NCBI GenBank assembly: GCA_021234155.1 | Contig: JAJEKV010000003.1 | Span: forward strand, 32,409,166-32,473,165 | Direction: 5' to 3' | From: Isoetes taiwanensis | Lineage: Eukaryota > Streptophyta > Lycopodiopsida > Isoetales > Isoetaceae | DNA: 64,000 bases | Shown here: one piece after another, positions 45,775-57,042 of the stretch | Layout of the letters: the number at the start of each line of letters is the position of its first letter | Position numbering within the stretch: the stretch's first letter is position 1 | The notes under the pieces: model-generated | Seen by the model: the letters and a program-made list of their open reading frames with translations, nothing else | Databases searched by the model: none | What the model was told of the DNA's origin: nothing | Position numbers and translations under genes: made by a program

Positions 45775-45850
45775 AGATGTGATTTGTCAGTGGCATGTTT
45801 AGGCCAAATGGAAATACCAGGGTTCAAATCCCTGGGCCCTTTAAGTTGGT
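45775..45850 (+). ncRNA. tRNA-like or SINE-head relic
   Basis: A perfect T-arm, CCAGGG-TTCAAAT-CCCTGG, lies at 45,817-45,835 with box B GGTTCAAATCC. A box A-like TTGTCAGTGG sits about 30 bp upstream. There is no proper acceptor stem or anticodon arm, so this is not a working tRNA. A tRNA-derived SINE head is the best guess. It differs from the SINE at 11,708-11,851. Confidence 0.4.
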
Positions 45851-46099
45851 TTAAAATATTTTTTTTGTTTATTATAATATTGCAAATGCACATGCTTTTT
45901 AATTTAACAATATTGTGCCAGGTGCTCATGGGAAAGCACCTCAGTCTAAAAATAGAAAGTTTCAGTCTAAAAATAGAAGGTTTTTTGAAACTTTGCAAAC
46001 GTTCAAAATAGAATGTTCTGGAATGTTCCAGATGCTCATGGGTAATGGTATTAGTTTTGCATGCCAATTGATGAAGAAACTCTCATCACTTACGTTTGC

Positions 46100-46240
46100 A
46101 AAATGGCAATGGTTCATAAGTTAAAGTATGCCTTATTTCATTTATTTAACCACTATTAGTTGCTTTGTTCCAATGGCAATGGTTCATAAACTAAGTATGT
46201 CTTAGTATATTTATTCAACTAATATCAGTTGCATTGTTTT
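46100..46240 (+). repeat. Imperfect tandem duplication, about 72 bp
   Basis: ATGGCAATGGTTCATAA is followed by AAGTATG twice, each with CTATTAGTTGC or TATCAGTTGC further on. Confidence 0.6.
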
Positions 46241-46759
46241 AATATCACTATTTGGATGAAAAAATCATCAGCATTTACATTGTTACATTAATCACTATCT
46301 TGATGAAAAACCATTATCACTTAACTAATACAAAGTGTAGATAAAATAATGTCTGGAATAACATTAGTTCACGAAGAAGTATAGGTGGCCTTAAGAAGAA
46401 ACCACTTTAAGTTACCAGACAATAAAAACCTAAAATCACTAGTGATTCGCTGCATAACATACTCAAAAATGTGTAACAATAAAATATGGTACTAAACTAA
46501 ATAAAGTAACCATTATAAAGAACTATGATGAGGAACTGCACTAAAAAAATGGTCGTGGTTATTCAACATATTAACCCACAAAGTAATATTAGTTTGTTAT
46601 AGTGGTTTTATGCAAAGAGTATTGTAAAAAGCTAATAACAATTATTTTTTGGGGCCTTGTGTTAGCAGTTTATTTGTCGATCAAGAAGCATTTTCTTGTA
46701 CAATATTGTGTATCTACTTAAAGCTCTCTCTCACAGTAATACGTTTGCTGCACCTCCTT

Positions 46760-46835
46760 TTTTGGGTCTCATAGGCCGATTGGTCTTCGTGGACGATAAA
46801 AACTCTATTCTATTCTATTCTATTCTATTCTCATT
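46760..46835 (+). mobile_element. LINE 3'-end fragment with (TATTC)n tail
   Basis: The sequence CATAGGCC-NN-TTGG-N-CT-N-CGTGGACG-N-TAAAA is followed by TCTAT(TCTAT)n. It is the same 3' end, in the opposite orientation, as the LINE at 47,050-47,815, which ends in a TTCC array instead. It is a short 5'-truncated copy. Confidence 0.65.
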
Positions 46836-46858
46836 AAAATATAGCTTCATCCCGTCGA

Positions 46859-46860
<2 letters not shown>

Positions 46861-46890
<30 letters not shown>
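46861..46890 (+). repeat. Poly-A tract
   Basis: About 30 consecutive A, perhaps the tail of another retroelement insertion; the body was not identified. Confidence 0.85.
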
Positions 46891-46894
<4 letters not shown>

Positions 46895-47009
46895 TTCTAG
46901 AGAATTGTTCTTTTCCCAAGCATATTTTTGAATAAACTTAGGAGGCATCTTGAAATTCCTTTCCAAACATAAATAATATGTTGCAACACGATAGATGATA
47001 GATTGTAAA

Positions 47010-47050
47010 GGAAGGAAGGAAGGAAGGAAGGAAGGAAGGAAGGAAGGAAG
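47010..47050 (+). repeat. (GGAA)n tail of LINE
   Basis: About ten GGAA units adjoin the 3' end of the minus-strand LINE and form its tail (TTCC on that strand). Confidence 0.8.
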
Positions 47051-47815
47051 TATATTTTAACGTCCACGGAGGCCAACTGGCCTATGGGACGGTGGTACAA
47101 TATAGCGAAAAGTTTTCAAACACAAAAGAAAACCACAGAAACCCTGTACAATGTGTCTCTACCACTGGATGAAAAAACCCCCATGTGGGAGGAAAAACCC
47201 TTGTAGTAGGCGTTTAGAGGCCCTATCTGGGTGCTCAAATTCCCTGTGCTGTGAGGGACTCCCTGACGGTGGAGACTTGTAGAATGTAGGACGCAAGACA
47301 TGCAACCATTGGCGAAGCCAGCAGTTGATGAATTGCTATCTCAGAGCATCTGAGATCGGCATGAGCTGCTCGGATGTGTGCATATGCTGGGCATTCCTGT
47401 AGAGCATGGTGTTCATCTTCTACCGACAAAGACTGGCATAATCTCTCATGCCGGGGATTCCGCCCTCCATCCGTACCTAGCTGGCCCGTCTCAAATCTCG
47501 AGATGGTGGGACCCCCGTCCTTATTAAAAGCTATAGCTCTCCGTTTCTTGGTAGAGATGTGTGCCTTCAAATATTGGTGGGGGCCATGTTCAAGCGATGG
47601 ATTAACCTGCGTGTGGTAGTGCTCTGTTTTGGGCTTTGCAAGAGTGGGCGCATCCCACAGAGAGGCAGCAAAGCGCTCATTCAAATGCAGCTCCTGCTCC
47701 GCGATATCCGACATATCCATAATGTGTTGATAGTCTATGGACCATCTTGCGAACCATCCCCTACAATGCTCCTGCCACACTCTCTTCAGACGTTGTGGCC
47801 CTTGTGCCAATAACA
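47051..47815 (-). mobile_element. LINE 3' end, 5'-truncated
   Basis: The minus frame (47,235-47,810, about 191 codons) ends with LCQSLSVEDEHHALQECPAY, AHIRAAHADL and LASPMVACLASYIL. This is the Cys/His-containing C terminus seen in non-plant-L1 LINE families (EDEHHALxECPAY). An untranslated region with CATAGGCC and CGTGGACG follows, then the TTCC tail. The 5' end is truncated near 47,815. It is a different family from the LINE at 6,381-13,722; the RT relic at 5,065 may be related. Confidence 0.75.
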
Positions 47816-47828
47816 GAGCCTGAGGAGT

Positions 47829-48043
47829 CTATAGTTATTACCACTGTATTGACAATAAGCATAAAGAAGGGGGGGTCTTTTGCAACATGCTATTTTTAGA
47901 TCTAGGATCAGTAAACTGTATAGTGCACACAGTATCTTCTGCTGCGATGCATCATTACCTAAATTGCATTTCATTTGCGTTTATTTCACACTGGCTAGTG
48001 AATTCACCTGACTACGATCAGGTACTTAGGTGCACTAGGTGTA
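47829..48043 (+). repeat. Direct repeat D, copy 1
   Basis: Starts CTATAGTTATTACCACTG and ends GGTGCACTAGGTGTA. It is repeated at 49,212-49,362 with a few mismatches, but has about 65 extra bases in the middle. Confidence 0.85.
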
Positions 48044-49211
48044 TGAACTTAGCAAACATTTGTGGCAATAGTTGGAGTAAATTATTCGTGTTCACCTTTA
48101 TATAATCTCCTTAGAATTTACTTTTTTCCTTTTATATTTAATCCAACTTCTACTCCTAAAAGGTGCTTAAAAAACAACTAATGAGGAAGGAGCTCAGATA
48201 TATCCATAAAGAAGCATCGAGAAACACGAAGGGTGTTGAAGAGCTTACCTTATGGGAGCAACAATACAATTAAGGTGCCAATATGTGAAAAACAAATGAC
48301 GCTACGGGGCCTCCAATTTTCTTGCCATGAATGACATATCAACTGGGCTATCCAAACGATAACAATTAGCAACTACTAATATATGTACAATTCTCATTCT
48401 GGTTTGGTTATTTTAAAATCATTGCAGAGTATACGCACATATCTAGGTCATCGAGATAGCCATTTTCAAGAATCTTCATAGATTCTTCAAATTGAAAAAA
48501 AGACGAAGTCAATAGATGACATCATTTTGACCTGATGGCCATGTATAATGTCACATTTTCCACACAGATGCCCTACATATTAACTGACATTGATAAATGA
48601 CATCGTGACATTGATAATCGATGTTTGACTGGACCACGTCGAAAATTGACGCGTTGACAAGTCGATAATGACGTTTCGACGTTGATAATCGATACAATTT
48701 CCTTGTACTAACGGACATTCTCAGGTCTGTTCTTTACATGCCATTATTTTTTTTTGCAAATGCGTATTTTCAGTGCAGTGTTTTTAGACTAGAACAAGGC
48801 CTACAAGTCTGAACCACCCTTCCTTATTATCAAAGTAATGTATATGTATGTGATTGGGTTTTAAAGTTATAACAGATAATATGCAGAAGACTTAAGTCGG
48901 AATTAAGTTTAAACACTACATGCCTGATACTTTATTCTGAACTTGACTGATTCTTGATAATATTTAGAGTAAAAGAATCAACTCTAGAAGTTGTGATAGA
49001 GAATCCAATTGAAATTCATCGAAAAATATCTGAACCAATTAACCATAATAGATGTATTGTCGATTTGTGGAGCAAGGTCTTCAAAAATGCAAGAAATTAA
49101 CCTGGGGTGATTTTGCGATATGACTAATAAGACCTCTAATTAAAGCCAGAGTGTGAGCTTACAAGGTGGTAGGCTTGTTAAAAGCTTTCTTCTAATTAGA
49201 TACATGGAGAT
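48044..49211. other. DNA between direct repeats D
   Basis: No gene is seen. At 48,590-48,710 there are several GATAATCGAT and GACGTTTCGAC-type words forming a local degenerate repeat. Confidence 0.35.
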
Positions 49212-49362
49212 CTATGGTTATTACCACTGTATTGACAATAAGCATAAAGATACAACATGCTACAACATGCTATTTTTAGATCTAGGATCAGTAAAATATT
49301 AAATTCACACTGGCTAGTGAATTCACCTGACTATGATCAGGTACTTAGGTGCACTAGGTGTA
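49212..49362 (+). repeat. Direct repeat D, copy 2
   Basis: Shorter relative of 47,829-48,043 in the same orientation, about 1.4 kb downstream. The pair could be ends of one element or a local duplication. Confidence 0.85.
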
Positions 49363-49479
49363 AAGTGAGGTAGAAGCTGGGCTTCCACTCTAGTCCAAGG
49401 GATTGGTACATGCGTCATAAAGAACCTGGGGTCGTTGGGAATAATGGACACATAGTCACAACCAAGAGTTGGTAATAAT

Positions 49480-49740
49480 AGTGGTAAGGTAGGGGCCTAA
49501 AACCATTGGCCAAGGGAAAGATTCCCAAATTGACAGCCCGTTATGCTGGACCCTTCAAGATGTCATGAAGGATCAATGAGATAGTATATGAGTTAGAGCC
49601 TCTAGATGGAATAGAAGTGCATCATGTTTTTTATGTAAGCCAACTGAAGGAATCAATATTATCCAAAGAAAATGTGATAGATCTGGCAGTAATACCCCTA
49701 GCCCTTAAAGGAATGCAACACAACCTTTAGCAAATCATTT
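49480..49740 (+). mobile_element. Ty3/Gypsy LTR-retrotransposon fossil, integrase C-terminal region
   Basis: The plus strand shows words typical of the end of Gypsy Pol: KIPKLTARYAGPFK, then YELEPLDGIEVHHVFYVSQL. This matches the GPF region before or in the chromodomain-type tail of plant Gypsy integrases. Only a fragment of about 0.25 kb remains and no LTRs were identified. It is an old, broken fossil. Confidence 0.7.
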
Positions 49741-50025
49741 GCCTCTAACAATACTAGATTTTATCTAGTTCAAACATGTTCTTATATCAAGCAATGTTCT
49801 CTAGATTCATTAATTAGAGAAATTTGGAATTCTCGTTTAGCATGAAATAGGTTAGCGGGTAGCCATATAGTGCAAAAACTACTACCAATTGAGTAAAATT
49901 TGGCGTTTTTTTGCACAAATTCTGCAAATGCTTCAGTGTTATTCGGAAATATAGTTTTTACTGCTAATGCAAAGGTTCACCGCGAGTAGAACGTAGTAGG
50001 AGGGAGTGTTAAAACTTCTCGCAAG
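49741..50025. other. AT-rich DNA left of element copy 2
   Basis: No gene is seen. The left end of the second A/B element should lie in or near here, but no terminal repeat was recognised. Confidence 0.3.
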
Positions 50026-50191
50026 AAGCGCGAACGCGATGTTTCGCAGCTGAAAGGAGACAAAATAATGTGCCTTTTATTAAAACCATATGAGAGCGTT
50101 GTGTTAAAAGAAGGTACCGAGGAGCAAGGATATCACACAAAATTCAGTATTTAAAGCCATATAATTGCTACAGAGGATCGCGGTCGCGATT
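50026..50191. promoter_or_regulatory. Two palindromic sites in copy 2 gene B 3' flank
   Basis: AAGCGC-GAAC-GCGATG (50,026-50,041, one arm worn) and GATCGC-GGTC-GCGATT (50,176-50,191). They mirror the two sites behind gene B in copy 1. Confidence 0.7.
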
Positions 50192-52036
50192 ATTTTTAGC
50201 ATTAAACATATGGTAAAAGATATGGGTAAAGACAAAACCAAAGTTCCCGAAACAAAAATTTCCATTGAAGGAAGTAATATACAACATAATTACTGATTGA
50301 AGGAGATAATTATTCGATTGTGTTTTGATACTTGATCGTATCACACCCATTTCATTGGCCATGCGATTGACATGCTCTCTACCCAATTCCATGGCTTGTG
50401 TTGTGTCCATCTCTGAATAACCTGTGATCTCTGGAAGTACAACACCCATGGCCTTTGCGATGCGCTGCAGATGTGAATCAGGCTCCCATTCTTCACTGTC
50501 CACTGCACTGCTCCCGCCTATAAGTTCCTTCTCCGATGCAGTAGCATTCTGCTGTGGATGAGAGCTTCGCTTCTTCTTTGTGTACTGATGCTCCCTGTGA
50601 CCCAAGAACCTCATCTTGGTCAATCTCCATGTGTCGTTGGTCCGCTTCCATGTCTTTGGTGGTTCTGTTTCCATGTGTTCTCATCCACGTATTCAAACTT
50701 ATGTTCGCCCGTCAAGAAAGGCATGTACCCATCAAGCTTCTCATTAAGTGCACTCAATTTTTGAAAAGTGGGCTCCAGGGCTTCTATACCTTTTTCCGTC
50801 TCTTCAAGCAAGCGCTTTGTTTCTTGCATTCTCTCTTCGTAGGACTTAGCATCGAGGTTTTCCAAAATGGAATCCAACTTTGATAGATCCGTGTTTTGGG
50901 TGATACTGATGTCGGGTTGAGCTGGATCAGGCTCAACATTCTCTCGCTTTCGGCTCTTCCTCAAACCCATCTAAGACTTTGATTGGCCATTTTATCAAGC
51001 GTTTCAAAGAACGCCTCGTGAAACGACACACTTTACCTGAACTTTTCGAAGCCACGCTCTTTTTGCCTTGCATAAGAGCAACACGAAGCCGCCCCAACCA
51101 AAAAAGAAATCCGTAACGCAACCATCGGTCGCACCAGTTGCTCAACAATATGGTAGGCATAGGAGGTTTTCGGTGGCATTTCAATACAAGATCTCCTTCC
51201 ATTGCCCATTTGAATCTTGGTTTGCCCTGTAAAAAGAGTCCGATATTTCTTTTTTATCTTCGCCCGGCATCCTCATTACCGTTAGCGGCATTGGAGGCAA
51301 TGGTGTTGACTTAGGAGCCTTGCCGCGGTGGAGATAGGTGAAGCTCCAACTCTGGTTGCACGCGGGTGCTACACCTAACATCACTCCTGTTAATGCACAT
51401 ATGACTAATAAAGTACCGATGTTCTTTTTCACCCTTCGTTTGCTCTCCCATCCCATTTCTTCATAGGAACCTAAAGATAGGTAGCCACCGCCTGAATTTG
51501 CTTCCGACTGCACAAGCAATTGGGCAAATTCACTGAGTGCATGATAATGACCAAGTGATAAACTTTGGCATTCGGTCATGGTAGCTATCCTTGTAAATAG
51601 ATCGTGTATTTTTTGCAATCCCATACCTTGTTTATCCCTAGGATGTCAATAAATATCAATGTCGATTCTCTCGACACTTGGGAGGAAGTAGCGATGCCAT
51701 CCTTTGTCTTTGCTATGACAATATTTCTCTTTTCCTTTCTTTTTCTAGCCTCCTCTCGGCTTTAGAATATTCCCCGACCGGGCTCGTAAAGGCTACGTGT
51801 AGGTTACCAAGTGTATGATCCTTGTTATAGTTAGTCTTCACGTATTCTCAGACAAGATCGATATATCCAAGATTCTCTCTGCTCACCAAATCGGAAAAGC
51901 CCTCAAGCAATTCGTCCCAGCTATAGAAATCCTTTTGCAGCAAATTAGTGGCATAAGATAAAATTTCTCGCCTCATAAAAGTGAGGGTTCTGATGTCAGT
52001 TGCCCGTTGTCTGCAATCAAATCTCCCGCTATAACC

Positions 52037-52593
52037 CATTAGAGGTAATTTGAGATCTCATTTTGTCCCATTAAGGGATGCTTAAAAAGCCACATCAGCT
52101 TTTTAAACTGTCCAATAAGAGAAGAGCTCCAGTGTATTTTATTCCAAAGATATGTGGCGTATGAATTAATGCAGTTCTAACTAACTTTTGCAGTGTCATT
52201 TTTCTACTATAACTTTTGATCAAAAACTCCGATTCGAACACTATTTGTGGCAATGGATTCGTCTCCTCAAGATCTTTCTAATGAACATATATATCCTCAA
52301 GATCTTTTGGGATGTAAATATATAAGAAAAGAACAAAAAACCATATTTTTTAAGGTTAACACATATGGCTTGTATTGAAATACATCATAACCATATATCA
52401 CTTGAAAGATCTTTTCATTCTGCATCTAATGCAACAAACGCCGCAGCATTTTCATGAGTAGATCAAAAGTTATAGGGAAAAAACTACAGCAATGAAGTTG
52501 TTAATGCTGCATTAATTGCAGTTTGATGTAGAGTAGTCATTCTATTGGAGGATTCTTATGGGGACAAAAGGAGATCTCAAATTACCTCTAATG
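52037..52593. mobile_element. MITE inserted in gene B copy 2
   Basis: A 557-bp element with terminal inverted repeats starting CATTAGAGGTAATTTGAGAT; the complement sits at the right end, about 35-38 bp each with few mismatches. Inner inverted words (ATAACTTTTGATC and GATCAAAAGTTAT) make it a foldback. Without it, gene B reads VQS-GYS as in copy 1 (VQS-GYT), and no target duplication can be seen. It has no coding capacity. The superfamily is unclear. Confidence 0.85.
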
Positions 52594-52902
52594 TGACTGC
52601 ACCTTTAAATAGGTCTTGCCTTCTATAATCTCATCGAGCAGCTGTGACACCTCTGCATTCGACATACCTCGTAGCAACCGGAGCCAGGTCTTGTTAAAGA
52701 AGTCTTTCGATGGCTTGTCTGGAAAGTCACCATGGTCGTCACTTAGTTTACGACTCACCCACATACCGGCAACTTCCATTAACTTCTTGAAAACCTTCTC
52801 ATCCATAAAAATGAATTGTTTTTCATCCTTAAGCTCCTGCACTTTCAAGGTGGTCGTTGCAATTTCATGGAAATCCTGCAGAAGCAATTTCAAGGTCATC
52901 AA

Positions 52903-52918
52903 GATCGCGGCCGCCAAC
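52903..52918. promoter_or_regulatory. Palindromic site in copy 2 gene B intron 3
   Basis: GATCGC-GGCC-GCCAAC, with one arm worn; position conserved with 21,349-21,364. Confidence 0.6.
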
Positions 52919-54508
52919 TTGGCGAGTAGAAAACAAATAAATACCTTCCAAGCTGAAGTTTTAGCTGTCCCTATAGGTCCTTGTGGAGGGCAACCATAAG
53001 CCTTGTGTCGATGACGGTTGTTGCGCTTTTTCAATCGGTGGCTCTCTCAGACACGCGGTGTTTGCAATTACTTCGTTGCATTGAATACTCAACTCTATAT
53101 ATTCCTTTGTCCAGACGATTTCGTTGAGCACCCTCGATCTTCTTCTAGCATATACTTTGGCAAATTTCGTTGTTTTCGAACTTCGCCCGATTTAACCGAA
53201 CAAAGGAGTTGTGCAAACAAGAATATCGTGGGTTGCCGTAAATAATATAAAATTTCTTGCCCTTCAAATCTTCGGATTGCTCCATGTCATCCCTCCTCCG
53301 AAAGATAGACAACCGTCAAGTCAAATCTACATAACGAAAGTGTCCAAAAGATAAAGAATTAGTTACTTGGTAATAGGGTCAAACCGAACGACGCCGCCAG
53401 GGTGAGGACCTCTCGTCGGGTATGTCTTGAAGCTTTTAACCGAGTTTGAACATGGTCATTTGATCGCATTCTCAGGTGTCAAGTTTTCGGTGCAGGTTCA
53501 CAATCAAAAATAGAAATCTTTGTAAACCAATTAACCCCTAAGGGGTAGAACCTTTTGAACCTGCTCAAGCTTCGAAAGTGGTTTGCTCTGCCATCTTGCG
53601 TTCCTCTTCGGGATTGAACTTCAACTCGACTGGAATGGCAGGTGCGTGGTGCCATGTCAATGCTAGTCTAGAGGAGGCATCCGTGAATCGAGGGGGTTTG
53701 TGAACTGGCCGGGTCGCGGGCTATCTTCGTAGGGTGTCGATTCTCGAGGCTAATTTTGAAAGGAGGGAGCTTTTTTGGAATAAATCCACCAGATGTAGTG
53801 CTATCTGGGGCCTTCATAGCAAGAGGAAGAGTAGGGTTAACAATACCGGAGGGGTTTATCGTGGATTGTGGTTCTTGAACAACCTCTTTTTGGTGCTGAT
53901 GTCTCTCCCAAAGTAGCAATAGGCTTCACACTTTTTTTCTTGGCCACGGCTCTTAGCCAATTGGTGTCCATCACGGAGGGCATCTTTCGTCCCGAATCGC
54001 TTTCAAGGCACAACTCGGAGGCTTCTTGTGCGTAGACAAACCATTTTCGCATGCCGGAGAACCCGAGCAATATGTCCCCGTTTCCCTTTATTCCCGACAA
54101 AAAGAGAGATTCATAGGATGGCAACAACCAGCCATAACCCTTAGCCGACGTGGGGACGTTTTTCCCCGTGGGTCGGCTTGTTCATTTTCTTCGGGCCGTC
54201 ATCGAGACGGGTCATAATTGCGCCATTTCAAAATGTACTCCGTTAAACCGCAATGCTTGTGTGTCCTCAATGTCGCATATGATAGCATCTTGCACATTGT
54301 TCTTCGTGCCTTCCCACATTGCCACCACTATGCCAACTTGTTCAACGCCCTCGGCTTTTTCCAAATCGCTAAAACAGTAATGTGTCCTTTCTGCGATCAC
54401 CCTTAATGTGTGGTATAGCCTGTGCAATCTCAATACACCATTTCCTTTCATTGGAAGGGGTTATAATACGGACGGGCTCGACATCTGGTCCTCGGAAGAG
54501 AGCAAGTG

Positions 54509-54873
54509 CTGTAAATAAAAGCCTGTGGTGAGTGCCTGCTAGGCTGTATAATGTGGTGCAACGAAAAGGTATAAACTACTGTAGAGAAACGCGACCGCGA
54601 TCCTGCCAAGCAGCTAAAATAGAACTCCACACTATCGCGGCCGCGACGTTGTGTAGCACTTAAGCACGGCAAGAAAACATCGCGGTCGCGAACCTAATGA
54701 CCTACTACACTAGTACTCATGAACATCGCAAGAAAGGAAATCTATGCTCAGCCAGACCGCGGCCGCGATCTTGTTGAGCAGCTACACTTATGAAGACCGC
54801 TATCTAGAAATTACAAAACCTAGCAAGCAAGACCGCGGCCGCGATGTTGCTGAGCTGAAATGTTAGAAATTAC
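54509..54873 (-). other. Gene B copy 2 intron 1 with five palindromic sites
   Basis: Sites are at 54,587-54,602, 54,633-54,648, 54,678-54,693, 54,755-54,770 (GACCGC-GGCC-GCGATC) and 54,831-54,846. Centre spacings are 46, 45, 77 and 76 bp. A half site (CATCGC) at about 54,724 lies between the third and fourth. Confidence 0.75.
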
Positions 54874-54901
54874 CTTCTCTGAGGGAGTCCTTAGGTGCCA
54901 T

Positions 54902-55842
54902 GGGATCGCGGGCGCTGGCTGAGTACGAAATACGAGTCCTTTTGGAGTGGCTCGAGAAGGCTTCTGAGGTATTTGAAAGAAATCGCTGAGTCGAAATTTG
55001 TTTTTAAATGTTTTGAGTTTCAATTTATAGAACGCGTCGCGGGAATTAATTGCCCGCCCCTCATAATGGCGGGTGAAAACGCGTGCGACCATAATGGCAT
55101 CAGACGGCCAGTAATAATAATTACCGTACCGGCCAGATTTATTCTCGACATAAATGCGGCCGTATAATATACCCGTCCGAAAAAGGCAAGTAATCCGCAT
55201 TAAAGGTCTTTATCCACTTGGACGCCCGCGTTCAATTTCGGGCCGTAATTTGGACCGACACATTATGCGACCATAAATGCCCCAAAAATCCGGTTCTGGA
55301 CCGGACAAAGGATCGTGGAAATTTGAATCGAGAACAAACCAATTCGAAAGCGGGGAAAAGCCAATTCAAATTTCATTGTTTTGCAAGATCTTCGAGGGCC
55401 GGAGCTGCGCTAAAATTAAGCCGGGCCAAGTTCGGGCAAGGATTTGCCGCAGAATTCGCATCCATTGAAGGCGCCGACGAGGGCGCTTGATAATCCGCTT
55501 GCAATCCGCCACTACACATTCGAATTCGAACCGCATCGAATTCGTGGTTTCTAAGCGAGGTAAAAGGCCTATTTCGATGCATATCCTTCATCAAGTGAAC
55601 TCAACTTTTATGTTGCACTGAATTTCAATTATAACTACAACCTCCGAAGTCTCGCACTAACATCACTATGTATTGCATGGATTGATAAGATACCTTGATA
55701 CTTTGTTGCAACTATGTAAAATAGATGTTCTAAGCAAAAACTGTGCACTCGTTGTGTTTATTATACAATGTAAACATGTTTCAAGAATATGCTTTCTTTC
55801 TCCATGTGGATGAAACTAAACACTGTTTTCATGACACTGCAG
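54902..55842. promoter_or_regulatory. Divergent spacer of element copy 2
   Basis: GC-rich DNA between the divergent genes, with repeated CATAAATG, CGGCC and CGGGC words. A donor-like GCGAG-GTAAAAG near 55,560 may end a first exon of gene A. It matches the character of 18,037-19,399. Confidence 0.45.
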
Positions 55843-56822
55843 CTTCTGACGGGTCCTCGGCTACAAGTTGACGTTGACTACACCGTGATTACGCGGAGGT
55901 ATGAGTAATGCTTTATTCTCGTAAGTCAATCGTTTCACTTTGGTGCTCGAGATCTAGGGTCGCGATACCTTCAACCATCTACACTTGCTATTGACCAAAG
56001 AACTCCCAACCTATCGATAACTTTGAGTTGAAACCACTAGCTAGCCTCGAAATGTGATTTGCACGAAGTTCTTATCAAAACAGCTAGTGTGAATGCTTTA
56101 AAAAAACGACCGCGTTCTTACCCATGCTCGATAAGATCGCGGGGGCGAAAAGTCCCCGACCATTTTTATTTTTCGGTTGCTATTTTTTGTAGTGGTTTAT
56201 GACCATAGTGCTTTTCGCTACGAGGATCGCGCCGCCGCTTATTCACGACCTCTTTGTTTGCAGGATGGCTGATGTAATTCGCCAGATCCGCTGGGGAAAA
56301 AGGTGGCGTAAGGAAGAGTCCACAATTTCGGCGCCATCACAATTCGACCGTCCGGAGGGAGGGTATGGTTGTCGCTTCAATTGTGAATGTTCGATGGACA
56401 AGCATCGCTACCAATTCCGAAATGGAAATAGAAAAATGGGTGAAGCCGTGGGGACTTTTGTGTTGTGGTACAAGAAGGACATTGTCGCTCAACTTGATAG
56501 ACATGAGGAAGCTTGCACCCCACCAGTCGATAAAACGATAGATGGCGGGGTGACAGAGGGAATGAGGGGTTAGCCAGTAATGAGACGAATCATGTGCAAG
56601 GGCTTTCTAGAGATGAGTTAGTTGAGAAGGCGTGCACACTCATGCATGAATGCTGCCACATGGCTTATGCCTATGGTGTTATCGTTTTTGCCGATCCAAA
56701 CCATGCTGTGTCTGACGTGAAGTTAGGGGAAGGCTCGATAGCTGCTACTATCATGAACATTTTTCCAATGCCTGAAAAGATCTCTATGCGCTGCCAGGCC
56801 TGTGCAGAAATGCCCCAACTAA
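55843..56822 (+). pseudogene. Gene A, second copy (truncated)
   Basis: An exon-like piece at 55,843-55,898 lies between AG and GT signals. An intron (55,899-56,263) with palindromic sites follows, then a coding exon with ATG at 56,265 (MADVIRQIRWGKRWRKEE). Recognisable homology to gene A copy 1 runs through GTFVLWYKKDI, then LSRDELVEKACTLMHECC, GVIVFADPNHAVSD and MRCQACAEMPQL. It stops abruptly at 56,822, where Repeat X begins, so about three quarters of the protein is missing, including the acidic motifs. One frame change lies in the remaining part. Confidence 0.8.
56135..56240. promoter_or_regulatory. Palindromic sites in copy 2 gene A intron
   Basis: GATCGC-GGGG-GCGAAA (56,135-56,150) and GATCGC-GCCG-CCGCTT (56,225-56,240), both with a worn right arm. 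They correspond to the sites upstream of gene A in copy 1. Confidence 0.6.
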
Positions 56823-57041
56823 GCATGATTTCATTAATTGGATAAAATAACGCAATTTTGAGAATTTTGAGCACACCTTATTTGCTCAAGCACGAATACT
56901 TTCACCTAGTTCTCGAGCCCAACAAACATGAGGTAATTAACATACACATATACATACAAATTTTGTGTTATACTTGTACGTGTACATAACACTCGTATAA
57001 GCTCAATAATGGCCCTACATTGTACGCCAATAATTCACATA
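56823..57041 (+). repeat. Repeat X, copy 2
   Basis: About 94% identical to 13,728-13,946. It starts inside gene A sequence at a shared GCATGATTT word and ends against the Copia fossil. Confidence 0.8.
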
Positions 57042-57042
57042 C

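Larger units (their letters stand above)
50340..54901 (-). pseudogene. Gene B, second copy (broken)
   Basis: This minus-strand relative of the 19,400-23,338 gene is collinear over its length. Exon 1 (54,874-54,901, MAPKDSLRE) is 28 bp as in copy 1. Intron 1 is 54,509-54,873. The second exon reads RKWCIEIAQAIPHIKGDRRK and MWEGTKNN. A 69-bp intron (52,876-52,944) sits at the same codon as intron 3 of copy 1. Further conserved parts are SNAEVSQLLDEIIEGKTYLK, LFTRIATMTE, ALMQGKKSV and the C-terminal AKAMGVVLPEITGYSE with MANEMGV. It has many stops and frame changes, and a MITE is inserted at 52,037-52,593. Nucleotide similarity to copy 1 is only about 70% by eye, so the family is old. Confidence 0.8.

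Noticed and set aside
45775-45850. Functional tRNA gene
   Set aside because: Only the T-arm folds well. The acceptor stem and anticodon arm are missing.
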